Assembly (NCBI GenBank): GCA_026708005.1
Contig: JAPOVR010000032.1
Span: 1-64,000 of the forward strand
Source of the DNA: Actinomycetes bacterium
GTDB taxonomy: Bacteria; Actinomycetota; Thermoleophilia; Gaiellales; Gaiellaceae
Length of the DNA stretch: 64,000 nucleotides
Reading direction: 5' to 3'
Below, piece after piece: positions 16,766 to 27,424 of the stretch (position 1 is the first letter of the stretch; the number at the start of each line of letters is the position of its first letter). Both the position numbers and the translations under genes were made by a program. Under the pieces are notes generated by a model that worked only from the letters and a program-made list of their open reading frames with translations, did not search any database and was not told the DNA's origin.

Positions 16766-17946
16766 GGTACGGGCCGCTGACGGACAGGGGTGAGATCACC
16801 GAGCAGGTACAGGGACCCGGCGACGAGGAGCCGCTTTCCCGACCGGTGCGCGAGCGATCGTCCGAGCGAGCGCGCCGCGACGGGGTTGGGCTCGATCCGG
16901 ATATCCGCGAAGACCGAAAGCCGGGCCGCCCGAGCGGCCAGCGCCTCCGCCGTGAGCGCCCGCTCGTTCGTCGAGGCCGTCGCGACAAGCGTCGTAGCGA
17001 GCTGCGAGAGCACCTGCAGCATCTCCTCGACCGGCTTGTCGCGCAGGATCGATGCGACCAGCACGTGCGGCGCCCCGCCGAGCTGCACGACGAGCCACCG
17101 GGCGCCCTCCGCGTTGTGGGCGCCGTCCCAGACCTCGACGGGACTATCACCGACGTGCTCCAGCCGGCCGGGCAGCACCACCGACGTGGCGGGTGTCGGA
17201 TCGACCCGCTCTCCGAGGAACGCGCTCGCGGCCGCAGCGGCGAGCTGCACCGACCCGCTCGCATTGAGAACCCGCCCCTGGCAGGCCGCCTGGGCCGCGC
17301 CGGCCCACTCTCGCTCGCCCACGACAACGGTCGAGCCACGTCCGACGACGGCGAGCTTCTCGGCCGCGATCTCCTCGCGCGTCTCCCCCAGGTGCTCCTG
17401 ATGGTCGAGGCCAACGCCTGTGAGAACGACAACCGGCGCGTTGATCGTGTTCGTCGCGTCGTACCTCCCCCCCAGACCGGCCTCGATGACGGCGGCGTCG
17501 ACACCTGCCTCGGCAAACGCGCAGAAGGCGGCCGCCGTCAGCAGCTCGAACTGGGTGACCGGGTCGCCGGTCTCCTCGTCGAGCTGACGAACGTGCGGCG
17601 CGAGGCGGTCGATCATCGAGGCGAGGTCAGCCTCCGCACCACCGATCCGGATGCGCTCCTCCCATCGCGTCACGTGTGGAGAGAGGTAGGCACCCACGCT
17701 CAGGCCGCGTGCGCGCAAGAGTTCCTCCACCATCCGCGTCACGGTCGATTTCGAGTTCGTCCCGACGACGTGAACGGACGCAAACTGCCGCTGCGGATGT
17801 CCAAGGCGGGCGAGTAGCGCCTCGATGCGCTCCAACCCTAGCCGCACGCCGAAGCGGGCTCGGGAGACCAGGTAGCGATGCAGGGAGACGGCGCTCGCGT
17901 GCCCAGCAGTGCCGGGGACCCCAACCCCCGTGCCGGAGAGACGCAC
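16762..17946 (-). CDS. folC: Folylpolyglutamate/dihydrofolate synthase
   Basis: Mur-ligase-fold enzyme that adds glutamate to folates (and may make dihydrofolate from dihydropteroate). Visible are VHVVGTNSKSTVTRM, YLSPHVTRWEERIRI, FELLTAAAFCAFAEAGVDAAV, EAGLGGRYDATN and EVWDGAHNAEGARWLV. The P-loop reads GTNSKST where most FolC have GTNGKGS; the Lys is kept. The GTG at 17946, eight bases after the valS stop, gives 394 residues. Earlier starts would lie within valS. Confidence 0.9.
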   Translation of the reverse strand: MRLSGTGVGVPGTAGHASAVSLHRYLVSRARFGVRLGLERIEALLARLGHPQRQFASVHVVGTNSKSTVTRMVEELLRARGLSVGAYLSPHVTRWEERIRIGGAEADLASMIDRLAPHVRQLDEETGDPVTQFELLTAAAFCAFAEAGVDAAVIEAGLGGRYDATNTINAPVVVLTGVGLDHQEHLGETREEIAAEKLAVVGRGSTVVVGEREWAGAAQAACQGRVLNASGSVQLAAAAASAFLGERVDPTPATSVVLPGRLEHVGDSPVEVWDGAHNAEGARWLVVQLGGAPHVLVASILRDKPVEEMLQVLSQLATTLVATASTNERALTAEALAARAARLSVFADIRIEPNPVAARSLGRSLAHRSGKRLLVAGSLYLLGDLTPVRQRPVP

Positions 17947-17953
17947 CGATGGG

Positions 17954-20386
17954 TCAGCGCGAGAGAGCGTCACGCTCACGCCGGTACCGCCGTAGCTTGT
18001 CCCGCTCCGCAGCGACGACATCCTCGGGCGCCCGCTGGACGAACTGCTCGTTCGCCAGCATGCCCTCGGCGCGCGCGATCTCCGCGTCGAGCCGCGCGAG
18101 CTCGGCCGCCAGCTCGCCGTGTGAGCGGTCCCCGTCCATCGGTATGACCGCACGAAGCACGCGCACGGCCTCATCGGTGAGATCCGCCGTGGTCGCGACG
18201 AGGCCGCTTCGCCGGTAGATCATCGCGATCTCCCTGACCCGCTCGAGCTCGGCCTCAGCACCCTCATCGAGCTCGGCCTCGTCGAACGCAGGCCACGAGG
18301 AGACACACAGCCGCGATCTCCGAGCCGGCAGACGCGCCCAGATCTCCTCGGTCACGTGGGGCATGATCGGGTGGAGGAGCACCAGCAGGCGCTCGAGTGC
18401 CGCGAGCGACGTCGTGATGGCGGGAGCATCGCCCTCGGCGAGCCGCGGCTTAATCGACTCCGCGTACCAGTCGCAGAAGTCGTCGAACGTGAGGTGGTAG
18501 AGGAGCTGAGAGACGGCCGCGAAGTCGAACTGCGCCAGGGCATCGTCGGCATCGCGGGTCGCGCCCGCAAGGCGCGAGAAGATCCATCGCTCTTCGAGGC
18601 TTCGCGGATCCTGGGCAGCAGGCAGGCCCCGCTCGTTGGCGCCGAGCAAGAGCCGCGAGACGTTCCACAGCTTGTTGGCCAGCTTGCGCCCCTCCTCGAT
18701 CGCGCCGAACGAGAAGCGGACGTCTTGGGCCGACGAGATCTTACAGAGGCCGTAGCGGGTTGCATCGGCGCCATGCTCGGCGACGACGACGAGCGGATCG
18801 ATGCCCGTGCCCAGGCTCTTCGACATGCGCCGTCCGTCCGGCGCGAGGATCGTCGAGTGGATGATGACATCCTCGAACGGCACATCCCCGACCAGCTCGA
18901 GCCCCGCCATGATCATCCGGGCGACCCAGAGGAAGATGATCTCGCGCGCGGTCGAGTTCACATGCCCTGGGTAGAAAGACCGCAGGTCGTCGGTCCTCTC
19001 GGGCCAGCCCAGCGTGGCGAACGGCCAGAGCGCCGAGGAGAACCAGGTGTCGAGCACGTCCTCGTCCTGACGCAGCTCGGTCCCGCCGCACTCGACGCAG
19101 CGCATGGGTGGATCGGCGGTGACCGTCATCGCGCCGCACGGGCAGTACCAGACAGGGACCCGATGGCCCCACCACAGCTGCCGCGACACGCACCAAGGCC
19201 GGATGTTCTCCATCCAGTCGAGGTAGACGTTGCCCTGCTGTCGGGGATGGAAACGCACGCGCCCGTCCTTGACCGCCCTGATCGCGGGCTCGGCAAGCGT
19301 CTCCATCTCACAGAACCACTGGAGCGACACGAGCGGCTCGACGCGGGTGCCGCAGCGCTCGCACAGCCCGACGGAATGCCGGTAGGGCTCCCGCGCGACC
19401 AGCAGCCCCTGCTCGTCGAGCAGCTCGACGATGCGCCTCTCGGCCTCGGGCTGATCGAGGCCTCTGAGCTCGCCTGCCCCATCGTTCATCCTGCCGTCAA
19501 GCCCAACCACCATCGGCTCACGCAGGCCGTGATCCCGGCCGATCTGGAAATCGAGCGCGTCGTGGCCAGGCGTCACCTTCAGCGCTCCGGTGCCGAAATC
19601 TCGCTCGACTCGCTCGTCGGCGATGATCGGCACAGACCGCTCGGCGATCGGGACGATCGCTGTCCTGCCAACGAGACCACGGTAGCGCTCATCGCCGGGA
19701 TGGACAGCGACTGCCACGTCAGCGAGCATCGTGGGTGGCCGCACCGTTGCGATCGTCACGTGCTGTCCGGTCTCGGGGATCGGATAGCGGATCGAGGTGA
19801 GGTGATCGACCACCTGCTCGTGCACGACCTCGAGGTCGGAGATCGCCGTCGCGCACCGTGGGCACCAGTTCACGATCCGGTTGTCCCGGTAAAGCCACCC
19901 TTGCTCGTACAGGTGCACGAAGAAGCGCAGGACGGCGCGCGAGTAGCCCTCGTCCATCGTGAAGCGCTCGCGCCGGTAGTCGAGCGAGGCACCGAGGCGC
20001 CGGTACTGGCCCATGATGATGCCGCCGTACTCCTCAAGCCACGCCCAGACGCGGCTGACGAACTGCCCTCGCCCAAGGTCGTGCCGGGTCAGCCCGTCCT
20101 TGGCGAGCTCCTTCTCGACGACGTTCTGCGTTGCGATGCCAGCGTGGTCGTAGCCTGGCTGCCACAGCGTGTTCTGTCCGCGCATCCGGTGGACGCGGAT
20201 GAGGACGTCTTGCAGCGTGCCGTTGAGCGCGTGGCCCATGTGCAGCGCACCCGTGACGTTTGGCGGTGGCACAGCGACGACGTAGCTCGCCCGGCTCGGA
20301 TCGGGATCGGCCGCGAACAACCCCTCCTCTTCCCAGGTGCGCTGCCAGCGCTGCTCGAAGGCGGCGGGCTCATAGCGGGTTTCCAT
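17954..20386 (-). CDS. valS: Valyl-tRNA synthetase
   Basis: Class Ia synthetase. HMGH (HIGH) lies at residues 49-52, RMSKS is the KMSKS loop, and a CP1 editing domain with an anticodon-binding domain and C-terminal coiled coil follow. Several zinc-type Cys groups are present (CPRC, CERC, CPCG with CVEC). ATG 20386 is chosen over a longer in-frame extension because homology begins there and a TACAAT hexamer ends nine bases upstream. The gene has 810 residues; folC follows after seven bases. Confidence 0.96.
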   Translation of the reverse strand: METRYEPAAFEQRWQRTWEEEGLFAADPDPSRASYVVAVPPPNVTGALHMGHALNGTLQDVLIRVHRMRGQNTLWQPGYDHAGIATQNVVEKELAKDGLTRHDLGRGQFVSRVWAWLEEYGGIIMGQYRRLGASLDYRRERFTMDEGYSRAVLRFFVHLYEQGWLYRDNRIVNWCPRCATAISDLEVVHEQVVDHLTSIRYPIPETGQHVTIATVRPPTMLADVAVAVHPGDERYRGLVGRTAIVPIAERSVPIIADERVERDFGTGALKVTPGHDALDFQIGRDHGLREPMVVGLDGRMNDGAGELRGLDQPEAERRIVELLDEQGLLVAREPYRHSVGLCERCGTRVEPLVSLQWFCEMETLAEPAIRAVKDGRVRFHPRQQGNVYLDWMENIRPWCVSRQLWWGHRVPVWYCPCGAMTVTADPPMRCVECGGTELRQDEDVLDTWFSSALWPFATLGWPERTDDLRSFYPGHVNSTAREIIFLWVARMIMAGLELVGDVPFEDVIIHSTILAPDGRRMSKSLGTGIDPLVVVAEHGADATRYGLCKISSAQDVRFSFGAIEEGRKLANKLWNVSRLLLGANERGLPAAQDPRSLEERWIFSRLAGATRDADDALAQFDFAAVSQLLYHLTFDDFCDWYAESIKPRLAEGDAPAITTSLAALERLLVLLHPIMPHVTEEIWARLPARRSRLCVSSWPAFDEAELDEGAEAELERVREIAMIYRRSGLVATTADLTDEAVRVLRAVIPMDGDRSHGELAAELARLDAEIARAEGMLANEQFVQRAPEDVVAAERDKLRRYRRERDALSR

Positions 20387-20395
20387 CGCGAAGCC

Positions 20396-20401
20396 ATTGT
20401 A
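20396..20401 (-). promoter_or_regulatory. Probable -10 of valS, near-leaderless
   Basis: TACAAT on the minus strand, nine bases from the ATG. No T-box GGUGGNACCGCG element is present in the 200-base spacer to clpX, so tRNA-responsive control is not supported. Confidence 0.5.
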
Positions 20402-20587
20402 GAAAGCCGCCCCCGGGAAGCCGCCCCGGCGGCCGGGCGTCCACGATCTCCAGCGTTCCGGCCCCAGGCACGCAAACGCCAACACAGGGAGCCGTAACGA
20501 GCTGAGCCGCTCGACCAGCGCGCGTGGGCGCAACGGGACGAACGTGCTTACAGCGACCTGTGGCCCGCCCGGCCGCTGCCCGCAGGG

Positions 20588-21868
<1,281 letters not shown>

Positions 21869-21927
21869 GCGAGTCCTACGACCTCGATTCGCTTGGTCCT
21901 ACCGGGGGGAGATCATGGTAAGCGGGC

Positions 21928-22512
21928 TCATCGGTGCTCGATCACCGTGTCGATGATCCCGTACTCGTCGGCCTCCTGCGAGGTCATGAAGTAGTCGCGC
22001 TCCATGTCCCTCGAGACCTTCTCGAGATCCTGGCCGGTGTGCTTGGCGATGATCTCCTCCAGGCGCCGCTTGATCGAGATCACCTCTTTCGCGTGAATCT
22101 CGATGTCCGTCGCCTGCCCTTGGAAGCCGCTCGAGACCTGGTGGATCAGGATCTTCGCGTTCGGCAGCGACATGCGCTTCCCGACAGAGCCTCCGGCGAG
22201 CAAGAGCGCGCTCATCGACATGGCGATACCGACGCAGATCGTCTGCACGTCGGGCTTGATGAACTGCATCGTGTCGTAGATCGCGAGGCCTGAGTACACC
22301 GACCCGCCGGGCGAGTTAATGTAGAGGGAGATGTCCTTGTCGGGCTCCTCCGACTCGAGGTGGAGCAGCTGGGCGACGACGAGGTTCGCAACCTGGTCGT
22401 CGATCGGCGTCCCGAGGAAGATAATCCGCTCGTTGAGCAGCCGTGAGTAGATGTCGAAGGCGCGCTCGCCACGCGACGTTTGCTCGATGACCATCGGGAT
22501 CAGCGGACTCAT
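21928..22512 (-). CDS. clpP: ATP-dependent Clp protease proteolytic subunit
   Basis: Serine peptidase of the ClpXP complex. Nucleophile region [16 protein letters not shown] (usual form GxAASMGA), catalytic His in ILIHQV, and the C-terminal [21 protein letters not shown] 22512 overlaps the tig stop by four bases (ATGA); further upstream starts lie inside tig. 194 residues. Confidence 0.96.
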   Translation of the reverse strand: MSPLIPMVIEQTSRGERAFDIYSRLLNERIIFLGTPIDDQVANLVVAQLLHLESEEPDKDISLYINSPGGSVYSGLAIYDTMQFIKPDVQTICVGIAMSMSALLLAGGSVGKRMSLPNAKILIHQVSSGFQGQATDIEIHAKEVISIKRRLEEIIAKHTGQDLEKVSRDMERDYFMTSQEADEYGIIDTVIEHR

Positions 22513-23864
22513 GGATTCTCCTCGCTGCCAGGCGTCCATAGTTTCACGCCCGACCTGCCTTTCTCCTTCTCCGGCGTCCACAACTTCTCACGCGCCTCCG
22601 CCAGTTCGGCGGGGATGCGCTTGACCTCGGCCGCGACCACATCGAGGGCCTTGCGAAACCGCAGATCCTCGCGCAGCTTGGGGAAGCCACCCTGCTCACG
22701 GATCAGCCGGACGGCGCCGTCGGGATCGTCGTCGGCGTCCTCGGCCTCGCCTCGGATCAGCTCCTCGATCTCGTCGTCCTCGACGGTCAGGCCGAGCTGG
22801 TCGGCAATAGCCTCGAGCACGAGCTCCCGCTTCACCGAGCGCTCGGCCTCGGCCTGCAGGCGCTCCTGAACCTGCTCAGCGCTCTGCCCCGTCGCCGCCG
22901 CGTACGTCTCGAACGGCACGCCCCGCTGCTCGAGCGAGCGCAGCATGCTGCCCAGCAGCGCTCTCGCCCTCGACTCGACGAGAACCTCGATGCGCTCGAG
23001 CGTCGATGCGTTGGCAAGCGCGTCAATCGCATCCTCGCGGAACCTGACCTCGAGCTCGTCCTCGAGCTGCGCGGTCAGCCCTTCCTCGAGATCGGCGCGA
23101 AGCTCGTCGATCGTGTCGAACTCGGTGGCTGTCCGCGCGAGCTCATCATCGGCTGGCGGTAGCACCTTCTCCTGGATCTCCTTCAGCATCAGCCGCACGG
23201 TCGATTTCTTCCCGTCGAACTCAAGCTGCACGGTCTTGGTCTCGCCTGGTTGCGTCCCGATCAGCGCGTGCTCGAGCTCCAGGCGCAGCTGGCCGGCACC
23301 CACTTCGAGGACGTAGTCACCGGTCTCCTCGTCGCCGTGGATGTCAACGACAACCGTGTCGCCGGGCACGACCGCACGACCCTCAACCGGCGCGAGCTCA
23401 GCCACTGAGGCGCGCAGCAGGTCGAGCTCGGCCTCGACCGCCTCGACGGGAACCTCCGGCTCGTGAACACCGACTTCGAGCTCCTTCCAGTCGGCGACGA
23501 CCGGCTTCGGCATGACCTCGACGGTGGCGGTGAACGTGAAGGCCTCCCCCCTCGACGGGAGCGTTTCCCACTGGACGCTTGGCTCGACCACAGGGCGGAT
23601 GCGGCGCTCGGCGGCGGCCGACCAGAACCAGCCGCCCACGTGGGTGCGCACGGCCTCGGCTGCAAGCGCGTCCCAGCCCACGCGCGCGGCGACAACCGGC
23701 AGGGGCACCTTCTTCCCCTTCCGGAAGCCGGGGATCGAGATCGATTCTGCAAGGTCGGACGACGCGCGCTCGAACGCGTGGGCCACGTCGTCGGTACCGA
23801 TGTCGACCTCCAAGCGAACCGAGGTCTCCGAGATCTTCTCCAGGCGAGATTCCACTGCGACCAT
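22509..23864 (-). CDS. tig: Trigger factor
   Basis: Ribosome-tethered chaperone and prolyl isomerase. The ribosome-binding signature [17 protein letters not shown] (GFRxGKxP) is in the N-terminal domain, an FKBP-like domain lies around [20 protein letters not shown], and the C-terminal helical cradle follows. The tail holds two copies of KLWTP fourteen residues apart, an unusual ending. First gene of the tig-clpP-clpX run. Confidence 0.95.
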   Translation of the reverse strand: MVAVESRLEKISETSVRLEVDIGTDDVAHAFERASSDLAESISIPGFRKGKKVPLPVVAARVGWDALAAEAVRTHVGGWFWSAAAERRIRPVVEPSVQWETLPSRGEAFTFTATVEVMPKPVVADWKELEVGVHEPEVPVEAVEAELDLLRASVAELAPVEGRAVVPGDTVVVDIHGDEETGDYVLEVGAGQLRLELEHALIGTQPGETKTVQLEFDGKKSTVRLMLKEIQEKVLPPADDELARTATEFDTIDELRADLEEGLTAQLEDELEVRFREDAIDALANASTLERIEVLVESRARALLGSMLRSLEQRGVPFETYAAATGQSAEQVQERLQAEAERSVKRELVLEAIADQLGLTVEDDEIEELIRGEAEDADDDPDGAVRLIREQGGFPKLREDLRFRKALDVVAAEVKRIPAELAEAREKLWTPEKEKGRSGVKLWTPGSEENP

Positions 23865-24092
23865 TCAACCAGACTTCAGCCCTCGCGAAGCGCACCACCC
23901 GTCGGCAACCCTCCCAGGCACGACGTCGAGTATCCGCAGGCAGCTTGCAGAACGGCCTCTGTAGGTCTGCCGGTGATGCCCCAGCACCGAACGGCCCGGC
24001 GCTGGAGGCGGGCTGTGGAGGGAGCTGGAGCAGCAGCTCCCTCAGGCGCCCACAACGACAGCGCAGGCCGCTGGACGGCCAGCGCACCCCGA

Positions 24093-24176
24093 TGCGGGCG
24101 AGAGGACTCGAACCTCCAAAGGCCGAAGCCCGGCGGGTCCTAAACCCGCTGCGTCTGCCAGTTCCGCCACGCCCGC
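24093..24176 (-). tRNA. tRNA-Leu (anticodon TAG)
   Basis: Class II tRNA with a long variable arm. Acceptor stem GCGGGCG pairs with CGCCCGC, discriminator A. Anticodon stem GCGGG/CCCGC around loop TTTAGGA gives TAG, reading CUN leucine codons. T-arm GGTTCGAGTCC. Divergently arranged with tRNA-Arg. Confidence 0.95.
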
Positions 24177-24192
24177 TCGACGTCTGCCACTG

Positions 24193-24198
24193 AGCTTA
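24193..24198 (-). promoter_or_regulatory. Probable -10 of tRNA-Leu
   Basis: TAAGCT on the minus strand, 16 bases upstream of the tRNA 5' end, in the 77-base space shared with the divergent tRNA-Arg gene. Confidence 0.35.
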
Positions 24199-24237
24199 GC
24201 TCGCTGCGGGGCCGCAGGCGCCTCTTGGGACGGTGGC

Positions 24238-24243
24238 TAGACT
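24238..24243 (+). promoter_or_regulatory. Probable -10 of tRNA-Arg
   Basis: TAGACT, ten bases before the tRNA-Arg 5' end. The identical hexamer precedes two protein genes at 54.7-54.9 kb. Confidence 0.5.
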
Positions 24244-24253
24244 GACCTTCAGG

Positions 24254-24325
24254 GGCCCCGTAGCTCAGTGGAGAGAGCAACGGACTTCGAATCCGTGCGC
24301 GGAGGTTCGATTCCTCCCGGGGCCT
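24254..24325 (+). tRNA. tRNA-Arg (anticodon TCG)
   Basis: Acceptor GGCCCCG pairs with CGGGGCC; D-arm GCTCAGTGGAGAGAGC; anticodon stem ACGGA/TCCGT with loop CTTCGAA gives TCG (CGA codons); T-arm GGAGGTTCGATTCCTCC. The discriminator would be T, unusual for arginine tRNAs. Confidence 0.92.
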
Positions 24326-24540
24326 TCCGGAAAGCTCCTGGCGTGTATGCGGGCGCCTTACCGAGCGAGGGAGTGGTCGGTAACGTTCCCTGCTGGTGGC
24401 CCGACGAGGCGCGAGCGGTGTTCCTCGCGGCCCGAGGCCGCTGTGGGAACTGCCGACAGCGCTGAGCCACAGCCCGCGCAGACCACGGTGGCGGGATTGG
24501 AGGACCGCGCATCGTGGCAGACGAGCGCGCCTCGCACCTG

Positions 24541-25743
24541 TCAGGGCGCGTTGCCGGCTCTATCGACGTGGTCGGGTGGGCTGACCTCACCTGAAGCGGT
24601 GCCGTTGAGGTAGCGCGCGGCGATGCGGCCCGAGAAATCAAGCAGGGTCTCAACCGGCGTCGAGCCGCGCCAGCGCGCGAGATCCGCCAGCGCGATGCGC
24701 TCGTCCCCCTGCTCTCCGAGGGCCGCAACCTCCTCGCCGGGCTGCGCGTCGGCAACAGGCGTGAGATCGAGCATCACGTGTTCGAGAGAGAGGCCAACGA
24801 CGCGCGCTCGCCGTCCCCGCACGAGCATGACCGCGGGCTCCTGCGCCAGCCAGCGGTAGCCGTCACGGCGCCCCAGCGGCACAACCCCTGTGACCGCGCC
24901 AGCCTCGATTCGCCGGCTGCCGCCGACGCCGGCGGCGCGCGGCTCACGGTGGCGTATGACATGTGCCAGCCGCGTTCTGATCGAGCACGCGACCGGATCA
25001 AGGCCCTGCATGTCGAGCACCTCCGGCTCGGCCGCCGGGATTCCGTAGAGCGCATGGCCGGGACAGATCGCCGAGGTCGGATCAGCCAGTCCCGACAGAG
25101 CACCCACGCTGCTCAACGCCTGCGACCACGTGGGCGAGCGGCCCGCTGCAGCCGCCGCGCGCAGCAGCGCCTCGAACTGCGCGATCCGATCGGCAGCCCA
25201 TCGCTTGCCTGCCTCGTCCACGAACGGCAGGTGGGTGAAGATGCCCTCGAGCTTGATGTTCGGCAGCGCCGTGAGAGCGACGATGAAGTCCAGCGCATCG
25301 TCAAGGAGAACGCCGTGGCGCCCAAGGCCAGCGTCGACCTTCACCCACACGCGGACCGCTCCTGATGCCTGCGCCGAGATCGCCTGCGCAAGCTCGATGC
25401 GGTCGACGCTCGGCATCAGGTCGTGCTCGAGGATCGTCGGAACTGCGTCGGCCAGGTACCCGGGGAAGAGGAGGACCGGCGTGGTGATGCCGGCCTGCCG
25501 GATTTCGACGGCCTCGGAGAGCGTGCCGGTCGCGAGCGCCAGGATGCCTTCGGAGTCGAGGCTGCGCGCGACCTCGGTCGCACCGTGCCCGTACCCGTCG
25601 GCCTTCACAGAGGAGATCACCTCAGCGGGGCGCCCAAGCCTGCGTCGCAGCTCCCGGAGGTTCGCTCGCAGCACCGCGAGATCGAATTCGGCCCACGCCC
25701 GGCACGTGAGGTCGCCGGCGGGTCGCTGCGAGCTGCTCGTCAC
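24541..25743 (-). CDS. Alanine-racemase-fold PLP protein lacking catalytic Tyr and Arg
   Basis: Fold-type III PLP enzyme by sequence. The PLP lysine is in SSVKADGYGHG (Lys47), VKVDAGLGRHGV matches the second conserved strand, and the C-terminal domain contains VVGLSLEHVMLDLT. The usual alr landmarks are altered. The GYxDG motif with the second catalytic base (Tyr265 of the Geobacillus enzyme) reads GRRDG (Arg292). The MVRPG motif with the PLP-N1-contacting Arg219 reads AICPG (Cys227). The HxANSA stretch reads SQALSS. A general annotator would call it alanine racemase; whether it racemises alanine is doubtful. 400 residues, ATG or GTG start. Confidence 0.75.
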   Translation of the reverse strand: MTSSSQRPAGDLTCRAWAEFDLAVLRANLRELRRRLGRPAEVISSVKADGYGHGATEVARSLDSEGILALATGTLSEAVEIRQAGITTPVLLFPGYLADAVPTILEHDLMPSVDRIELAQAISAQASGAVRVWVKVDAGLGRHGVLLDDALDFIVALTALPNIKLEGIFTHLPFVDEAGKRWAADRIAQFEALLRAAAAAGRSPTWSQALSSVGALSGLADPTSAICPGHALYGIPAAEPEVLDMQGLDPVACSIRTRLAHVIRHREPRAAGVGGSRRIEAGAVTGVVPLGRRDGYRWLAQEPAVMLVRGRRARVVGLSLEHVMLDLTPVADAQPGEEVAALGEQGDERIALADLARWRGSTPVETLLDFSGRIAARYLNGTASGEVSPPDHVDRAGNAP

Positions 25744-26410
25744 GCCGCGAGCCTACCCGCAGGCGCAGGCGTAAGGCCGTCGAAGCCTCGAGGTCGAGTC
25801 ACGTATCCGACTCGCCGCTGCCGCGGAGCCCCACGCGAGCCTACGCGGTGGCGGCAGCTCCATGAGCCGTACAGGCCAGCAGGCCGTTGAGACTCCAGCC
25901 GCAGAGCGGTCGCGCTCGGCAGGGTGGGTCGACCTGAGGGCTTCTCGCCGCCGCGGCGCGCGTTGGCGGCGGGCAGACCGTCCGGTCGCCGTGAATCGAG
26001 GAGGCGAGTCCGGAGGCGGGCCGGCTGGTGCGTGGCGGAGCTCCTCTCTGTGACGTGGCCCCGCGGAGGCAGCCCGGCTGGTGCGTGGCAGGGCTCCTCG
26101 CCGCCCTTGGTGTGCCATGGGCCCGCAGAGACCCAACCGCCGCAGCGTGGGGCCCGCCGAGGCTCAGAGGCCGCAGAAGACAACCAACCCACCGCCCGGG
26201 GGAGGGTACGCCAACAAGACGCACAGCTTCCGCGCAACCGGTCACAAGAACGTCACGAGACTGCGCCAACGCGGCACGGCCGCGCCGGCGGGCTGAGCAG
26301 GCGGAAACGGCGGCAACCGCGGGCAGCAAGCGGGCGGTGGCTACCGGCCCCGCCGAGTTGTCAGATACCGCCTTGGCGGGCAGCAACCGCGGGCAGCAAG
26401 CGGGCGCTGG
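25744..26410. other. Gene-free gap with repeat copy B
   Basis: About 670 bases with no supported gene. It holds repeat copy B (26170-26271) and a 36-base direct repeat whose second member runs into the end of the next gene. The rest is GC-rich with short recurring words. Confidence 0.65.
26170..26271 (+). repeat. Interspersed repeat, copy B
   Basis: Blocks: CCGCAGAAGACAACC, ACCGCCCGGGGGAGGGTA, GCACAGCTTCCGCGCAA, GTCACAAGAACGTCACGAG and ACTGCGCCAACG. The two GTCAC words are 11 bases apart. Confidence 0.8.
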
Positions 26411-26418
26411 CTACCGGC
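26313..26418. repeat. 36-base direct repeat, 70-base period
   Basis: Copies at 26313-26348 and 26383-26418 begin GCAACCGCGGGCAGCAAGCG and end GGCTACCGGC, differing at one base. The second copy includes the stop codon and last residues of the oxidoreductase gene. Confidence 0.85.
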
Positions 26419-27424
26419 GGGATGCCAGCTCCCGACCGAACGCAGCCGGTAGCTCCGCCCACTGATCGAGGCTCGACAGCTCCCCCGCGTGAAGCCCGAT
26501 CCGGTCGACAAGGCCCCCGTAGCGCTCCAGTGCCTTAGCAGCAACCTCATCGGCGCTCGCGCCACAGACGGCGATCGTCTCAAGCACGTCGTCGGGTATG
26601 AGAGCGGGCATACCCGACCAGTCGCCGGTGCGCGAGAGGTGGTGTAGCTGCTCCCCCAGCCCGTCCCAGCCGTGCATGGTGAGGATGTGGCGGTACTGGG
26701 GCGTTGAGGCGTAGAACGCAACCCTGCGGCGGACCCTCTCTCGCTCCTCGTCGGTGGTCGCGGTGAACAGCGCGAGGCCCACGTCGATCTGCTCGCGGGA
26801 GCGCCCCGATCGCACGAGGCCGCGCTCGAGGGCTGGGATGGTGAACTCCCGGAGGAAGCGCTCGGTCTGCAGCGGATGCCCGAGAAACACCTCGGCCACC
26901 TCGCCCGCAAGCTCAGTCATCCGCCCTCGCACCGCCGCGAGACCGATGCGAGGTGGCCCGGCGGGGCTCGCGGGCGGGCAGAACGCGGGCGGCATCAGCG
27001 TATGTCGGTAGAAGTCGCCCTCGTAGTCGAGCCTGCCGCCCTCGTCCCACGCCTTCCAGATGGCGCGAATTGCGAGCACGACATCCCGCATGCGGGGGAC
27101 CGGTCGCACGTAGTCGCTGCTGAACCGGCGCTCGACGTGCGCGCGAACCTGAGAGCCCAGGCCGAGTATGAAGCGCCCCTCCCCAACGAGGTTGAGATCC
27201 CAGGCCGAGTGCGCGAGATGCACGGGGCTGCGCGAGAACGCGAGCGCGATGCCCGTGCCGAGCTCGACGCGCCGCGTGTGCTCGGCGGCGAGCAGCAGCG
27301 GAAAGAAGACATCGTTGTTCGTCTCCGTCGTCCAGATGCCGTCGAACCCCGCCTCCTCGCATCGGCGCGCCCACTCGGGCACGTCGGCGAGGGGGATCCC
27401 CCGCATGGTCGCCTCGATCTTCAT
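26411..27424 (-). CDS. LLM-class (luciferase-like) F420-type oxidoreductase
   Basis: TIM-barrel flavin/F420 oxidoreductase of the bacterial luciferase superfamily. WARRCEEAGFDGIWTTE, VELGTGIALAFSRSPV, WDLNLVGEGRFILGLGS and the insertion-region helix are typical of actinobacterial F420-dependent members. Substrate unknown. The ATG at 27424 is preferred over a 41-residue upstream extension without homology features. Its last codons coincide with one copy of a 36-base direct repeat. Confidence 0.85.
   Translation of the reverse strand: MKIEATMRGIPLADVPEWARRCEEAGFDGIWTTETNNDVFFPLLLAAEHTRRVELGTGIALAFSRSPVHLAHSAWDLNLVGEGRFILGLGSQVRAHVERRFSSDYVRPVPRMRDVVLAIRAIWKAWDEGGRLDYEGDFYRHTLMPPAFCPPASPAGPPRIGLAAVRGRMTELAGEVAEVFLGHPLQTERFLREFTIPALERGLVRSGRSREQIDVGLALFTATTDEERERVRRRVAFYASTPQYRHILTMHGWDGLGEQLHHLSRTGDWSGMPALIPDDVLETIAVCGASADEVAAKALERYGGLVDRIGLHAGELSSLDQWAELPAAFGRELASRR

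Noticed and set aside
20387-20587. T-box riboswitch upstream of valS
   Set aside because: No antiterminator T-box sequence and no specifier-loop structure; a -10-like TACAAT sits next to the ATG instead.
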